A stretch of DNA of 64,000 nucleotides, taken from contig OX485804.1 in the NCBI GenBank assembly GCA_950295325.1, positions 22,196,001-22,260,000 of the forward strand, given 5' to 3'. The stretch comes from Polytrichum commune (lineage: Eukaryota; Streptophyta; Polytrichopsida; Polytrichales; Polytrichaceae). Position 1 is the first letter of the stretch. Each line of letters opens with the position of its first letter. Positions 60,977 to 64,000 of the stretch are shown piece after piece. The notes beneath the pieces are model-generated. The model worked only from the letters and a program-made list of their open reading frames with translations. It made no database searches and was not told where the DNA came from. Made by a program: the position numbers and the translations under genes.

Positions 60977-61930
60977 TTGCGCTTGCGCTTACTGGTAGCA
61001 GGTACGTTAACAGACGGGTCCGAAAAGCAAGCTTTTCAAGTTTCATTGCCTTCAATGGACGAGTGAGCTCTTTAGTTCTGTCGTCGATTGCGCTCTGGGC
61101 CAGCTCGAGATCTCGTTGTGGCCGGGGATGATCCAGGTAGGCCTCTCGTCACGCAGTCTTTTGAGGTTCACGTAGCAAGGAGTTCGCAAATTCGAGGCGC
61201 TGGGACGAGTGTGGCGGGGCAGTGTTATCATTGAGCTGTGTGCTGTTGTTTTATTGTTTTTTGATTTGTCCTCGGTTGCCGTGTCGAGAGCTTCACGCCT
61301 CCGTGAGATCTGTGGAGTTCGCAGAGATTTCGCAGAGTTCAGGGGGTTTAAGTTAAGGGAATATTACCTTTGACTGGGCTGGGCGGTAGTTACCTGCCTA
61401 GAAGGTAGGGTGAAAATTTCAATGTCTCTTCTACTTCCAGCAGGCCAGCTGGGAAACGGAATGGAAGTTCAGGAGGATGGTGTGAGGGATGCTTCAATTC
61501 TGTGACCATGGAACGAGTCATATACACACTTAATTTTCTGAATACAGACAGGCGACTTCACCCTAAGCCTCTGGATTGGTACTCTGGCATCCGTGTTTCT
61601 CAAAGTTGGCACGGTTGTAGGAAATTTGGTGAAAGAAAGGTGACTGGGCCATCTGAGAGGCGAATGAGTCATATACGTACTTAACCTATTGAAAACGAGT
61701 CTGGAAGAAAGAGACAGACTGGCGACTTCACCTAACTTAAGCCTCTGTTGGTGTCTGAAATCTCTGTTGTTGTTTTTATTCTTTAAAATTTTATATCAAA
61801 GTTGGCATGTTAGTGCCGTGATTGAAGAAACTTTGGTGAAAGAAAGGTGACCGAACCATCTGAGACGTAAAATTGATTTGGCAGTGCGGGCGAAGGATAT
61901 CGCCATCATCACCGTGGTGAGGGCAAGGTA

Positions 61931-61951
61931 GGGTAGGGTAGTAGGGTAGGG
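61931..61951 (+). promoter_or_regulatory. Potential G-quadruplex in the glycosyltransferase 5' leader
   Basis: Four GGG runs with loops of 2, 5 and 2 bases lie on the sense strand, 59 bases before the ATG. This meets the standard three-tier quadruplex pattern. If transcribed it could form an RNA quadruplex that affects translation. Motif seen; function inferred. Confidence 0.55.
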
Positions 61952-62009
61952 CTGGCCGCGGGGAAATGTAAGGGGGTAGTTTGGGAGAGGAGGCAAGGCA
62001 GGCGCAGCC

Positions 62010-64000
62010 ATGAAGAAAAGAGCGCACGGGTACTCGCGCTGGAGATGGAGGTCAGGCGGATACCTGTTACTGGGGGTGGCTTTGGTCATAATTGTGTTGA
62101 TGAAACTGCAAGAAGTGGTGCTTCGTGACACTTTGGAGTATCCAGAGCCCACCTTTAGTGAAACCTTGCAAATTACGAACAACAACTCCACCAAACCCAA
62201 GCTGGCATTCATGTTTCTAGCGCGCCGAAACATGCCTTTGGACATCCTGTGGGACCATTTCTTTGAGGTACCTACCTAAGTCGGCACACACTTTCAAGTT
62301 TTTTATTTCATTATTAATACAACCATGTATTGGAATTGAACTTTAGGGTTGCCAGTCAACATTTGCATATGGGGTGCTATGCATATGGCATTTGGGAGAA
62401 AGAACTGGAAACATGTGGCATGGGTGGTTATGAGGGTTTTTGAACAAGCGGTACTGCATTTGTATTATTAGATGTCGCATCTCTGTGTAACCGTGCAGTA
62501 AGGTTTTAAAAATTTCTAAGAGCTTGATGCTACTCTGCGTTCTCTCAGGGATCTCGGGAAGCAGAGTTTAGTGTCTACATTCATGCAAGGCCTGGATACT
62601 CTTACACCAAGGATAATACCGACTGCCGCGCTTTTGTAAATCGGCAACTGCAAAACCCTATACAGGTAACGACATCTTTGTAGTAGTGGTCGTCTTGCAA
62701 ATCACCAAGGATGAATGGCAAGAAATTTTTTTCCATCTATGTTAACATGGTTGCAAATGTTTCTCAGGGGTGGTGTAATTTCTGGTATTTTGAGGTTGCC
62801 TCCAATTTTATGTTTGTCGTGTAGTGTAATTCAAATGTGTTGGTTGTGATAGTGTACCTGCTAGGCTAGGATTTTGTAGTCACCATTATTCATTCTTTTA
62901 AACTCAGTCCATTTTATGCACTGGCGGATGCAGGTAGTATGGGGCGAGGCAAGCATGATTCAAGCAGAGAGGCTGCTTTTAACTGCAGCCCTGCAAGATC
63001 CATTGAATGAGCGATTCTTTCTTCTCTCTGACAGGTACTTTGACAAAGCATTGTTAGAGAGGTTCATATGCTCTGGCCAAGGAATTTTTAGAACTGCTTT
63101 GTTGTTTGCATATAATCTTGTCAAAGTTACTGACGGAGGATAGGTATTTGTTGCAAATGCAACACTTTAGTCACCATGTAATTAGAATTTTGGTTTATAC
63201 ATTAGACCTATCTGGAAATCATGCTGAAATTGGGCAGGAGTGAATGTGGTTATTTGTTGTGGCCATAATTATTGTCTTTGGTTGTGTGTTTTGCAGCTGT
63301 ATTCCCCTTTACAATTTTAACTACGTTTACAGTTATGTAATGGCGTCTCAGAAGAGTTTTGTTGACAGGTTTGTGATTTGTTTCATTTCTGTGCTTGAAC
63401 TCATACTTACAATTATTATAGTCCGGTGTTTAGAGCTCTCAAAGCAAGCAATCTGGAGATGCTCATTGCACTAACTTGTCTATCTGGTGGGAAGCAGTTT
63501 TGTTGATTATGCAGATGAGCAGTATAACATCCTCATGGGATCTGTTATCCCACAGGAAAAATGGCGCAAAGGATCTCAGGTATTGCAGTAAACATGCAGT
63601 GTGTATTGCATATCAATGAGATCAAATATATCTGAATATGTATGTGCTTGGGATTTTATTAGTTTTGATGATTTGAGGCTCCACTTTCAGACGAGTTGCT
63701 AAGAAATGATGATTTCTGTGGACTGACATAGACTGGGTCTGGGTGTTTTTGAGCAGTGGTTTGTGATAATACGAAAGCATGCAGAGGCTGTAGTAGCAGA
63801 TTCTACTGTGTTCCCAGTTTTTGTTGACTACTGCAAGGTTAGCTCCTCCACTTACCATTCTGTTAGTAAACCTGAGGCAAAAGGGGGTCTTGAGCGCTAC
63901 TAATGGTTATTTTTATCATAATTCAAGTGTGTAGGAGCTGCTGGGATTGAGTAGTGCTGTCAATGGCATGTACAGTGTCCCGCAATAGCAGGAAAGAGTG
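62010..64000 (+). CDS. BC10-like glycosyltransferase (DUF266, GT14), 5' part, 6 exons in window
   Basis: Core-2/I-branching beta-1,6-N-acetylglucosaminyltransferase-like family protein, relatives of rice BRITTLE CULM 10, predicted type II Golgi membrane enzymes of cell-wall or glycoprotein glycosylation. Exons: 62010-62267, 62549-62665, 62934-63034, 63297-63368, 63498-63579, 63757-63837; all GT-AG, phase kept, giving 237 codons. The rest lies beyond the window. The basic N-terminus (MKKRAHGYSRWRWRSGG) is followed by a membrane anchor (YLLLGVALVIIVLM). Family motifs: KLAFMFLARRNMPLDILWDH, FSVYIHARPGY, VVWGEASMIQAERLLLTAAL, FFLLSDSCIPLYNFNYVYSY, ASQKSFVDSF, WRKGSQWFVIIRKHAEAVVA and FPVFVDYC. 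These follow the family order without gaps. Upstream lie a (TC)n tract and a G-quadruplex motif. Acceptor substrate unknown. Confidence 0.88.

Noticed and set aside
60719-61131. 115- and 108-codon frames before the glycosyltransferase gene
   Set aside because: They run through (TC)n and (GC)n microsatellites in what is probably promoter/leader; neither is in frame with exon 1.
1-64000. tRNA, rRNA, snRNA genes and CRISPR arrays
   Set aside because: I looked for B-box-like tRNA signals and conserved RNA blocks and found none I could support; tandem repeats present lack regular repeat-spacer structure.

Overview
The window is nuclear DNA of a land plant: AT-rich, gene-poor and dense in repeats. 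The genes have GT-AG introns, two have telo-box promoter motifs, and the recognisable proteins have plant relatives (RSRC2-type SR protein, GTF3C6/TFIIIC subunit, BC10-like DUF266/GT14 glycosyltransferase). The mix of transposons (Tigger/pogo-type DNA elements and a LINE with RNase H plus a restriction-like nuclease region) suggests a seed-free plant (bryophyte, lycophyte or fern) more than a flowering plant. That is inference and I cannot name the species.

Layout. 0-2.2 kb is intergenic with one MITE. 2.2-6.9 kb is an intact five-exon RSRC2-like gene (+). 7.5-8.5 kb is a long-TIR element. 13.8-17.25 kb and 20.3-23.6 kb are two copies of a segmental duplication. Each copy carries an intronless GC-rich gene (-) for a 128-aa secreted hydrophobic protein, a conserved TATA box, and an upstream array of ~165-bp repeats that has been interrupted by a different TIR element in each copy. 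24.6-25.8 kb is a hAT-like element with a solo LTR nested in it. 27.1-28.3 kb is a 243-bp tandem array ending in an inverted repeat. 33.4-35.4 kb is a two-exon gene for a 92-aa protein (+) whose intron holds a decayed ~300-bp tandem repeat. 36.2-37.1 kb is a decayed unrecognised gene (-). 37.6-39.3 kb is a five-exon GTF3C6-like gene (-).

42.5-44.0 kb is a SWIM zinc-finger pseudogene (-) split by a Tigger-derived short element; a second copy of that element is at 58.5-59.1 kb. 48.0 and 52.7 kb hold two PIF/Harbinger (Tourist-like) MITEs with TTA target duplications. 53.1 kb holds a second hAT-like element. 53.8-55.6 kb is a 5'-truncated non-LTR retrotransposon with a perfect 12-bp target duplication and a (TTC)n tail. 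55.9-57.5 kb is a decayed Tigger transposase between short inverted ends. From 60.7 kb to the window end lies a BC10-like glycosyltransferase gene (+), with six exons visible and the 3' part outside the window.

The host genes show no operon-like or pathway link: mRNA processing, Pol III transcription, Golgi glycosylation, secretion. Exon boundaries come from splice-site consensus, phase continuity and family conservation, not from transcript data. The most unusual items are the duplicated secreted-protein locus, the RNase H plus KPD-nuclease LINE tail, and the Tigger MITEs that retain only the DNA-binding domain.
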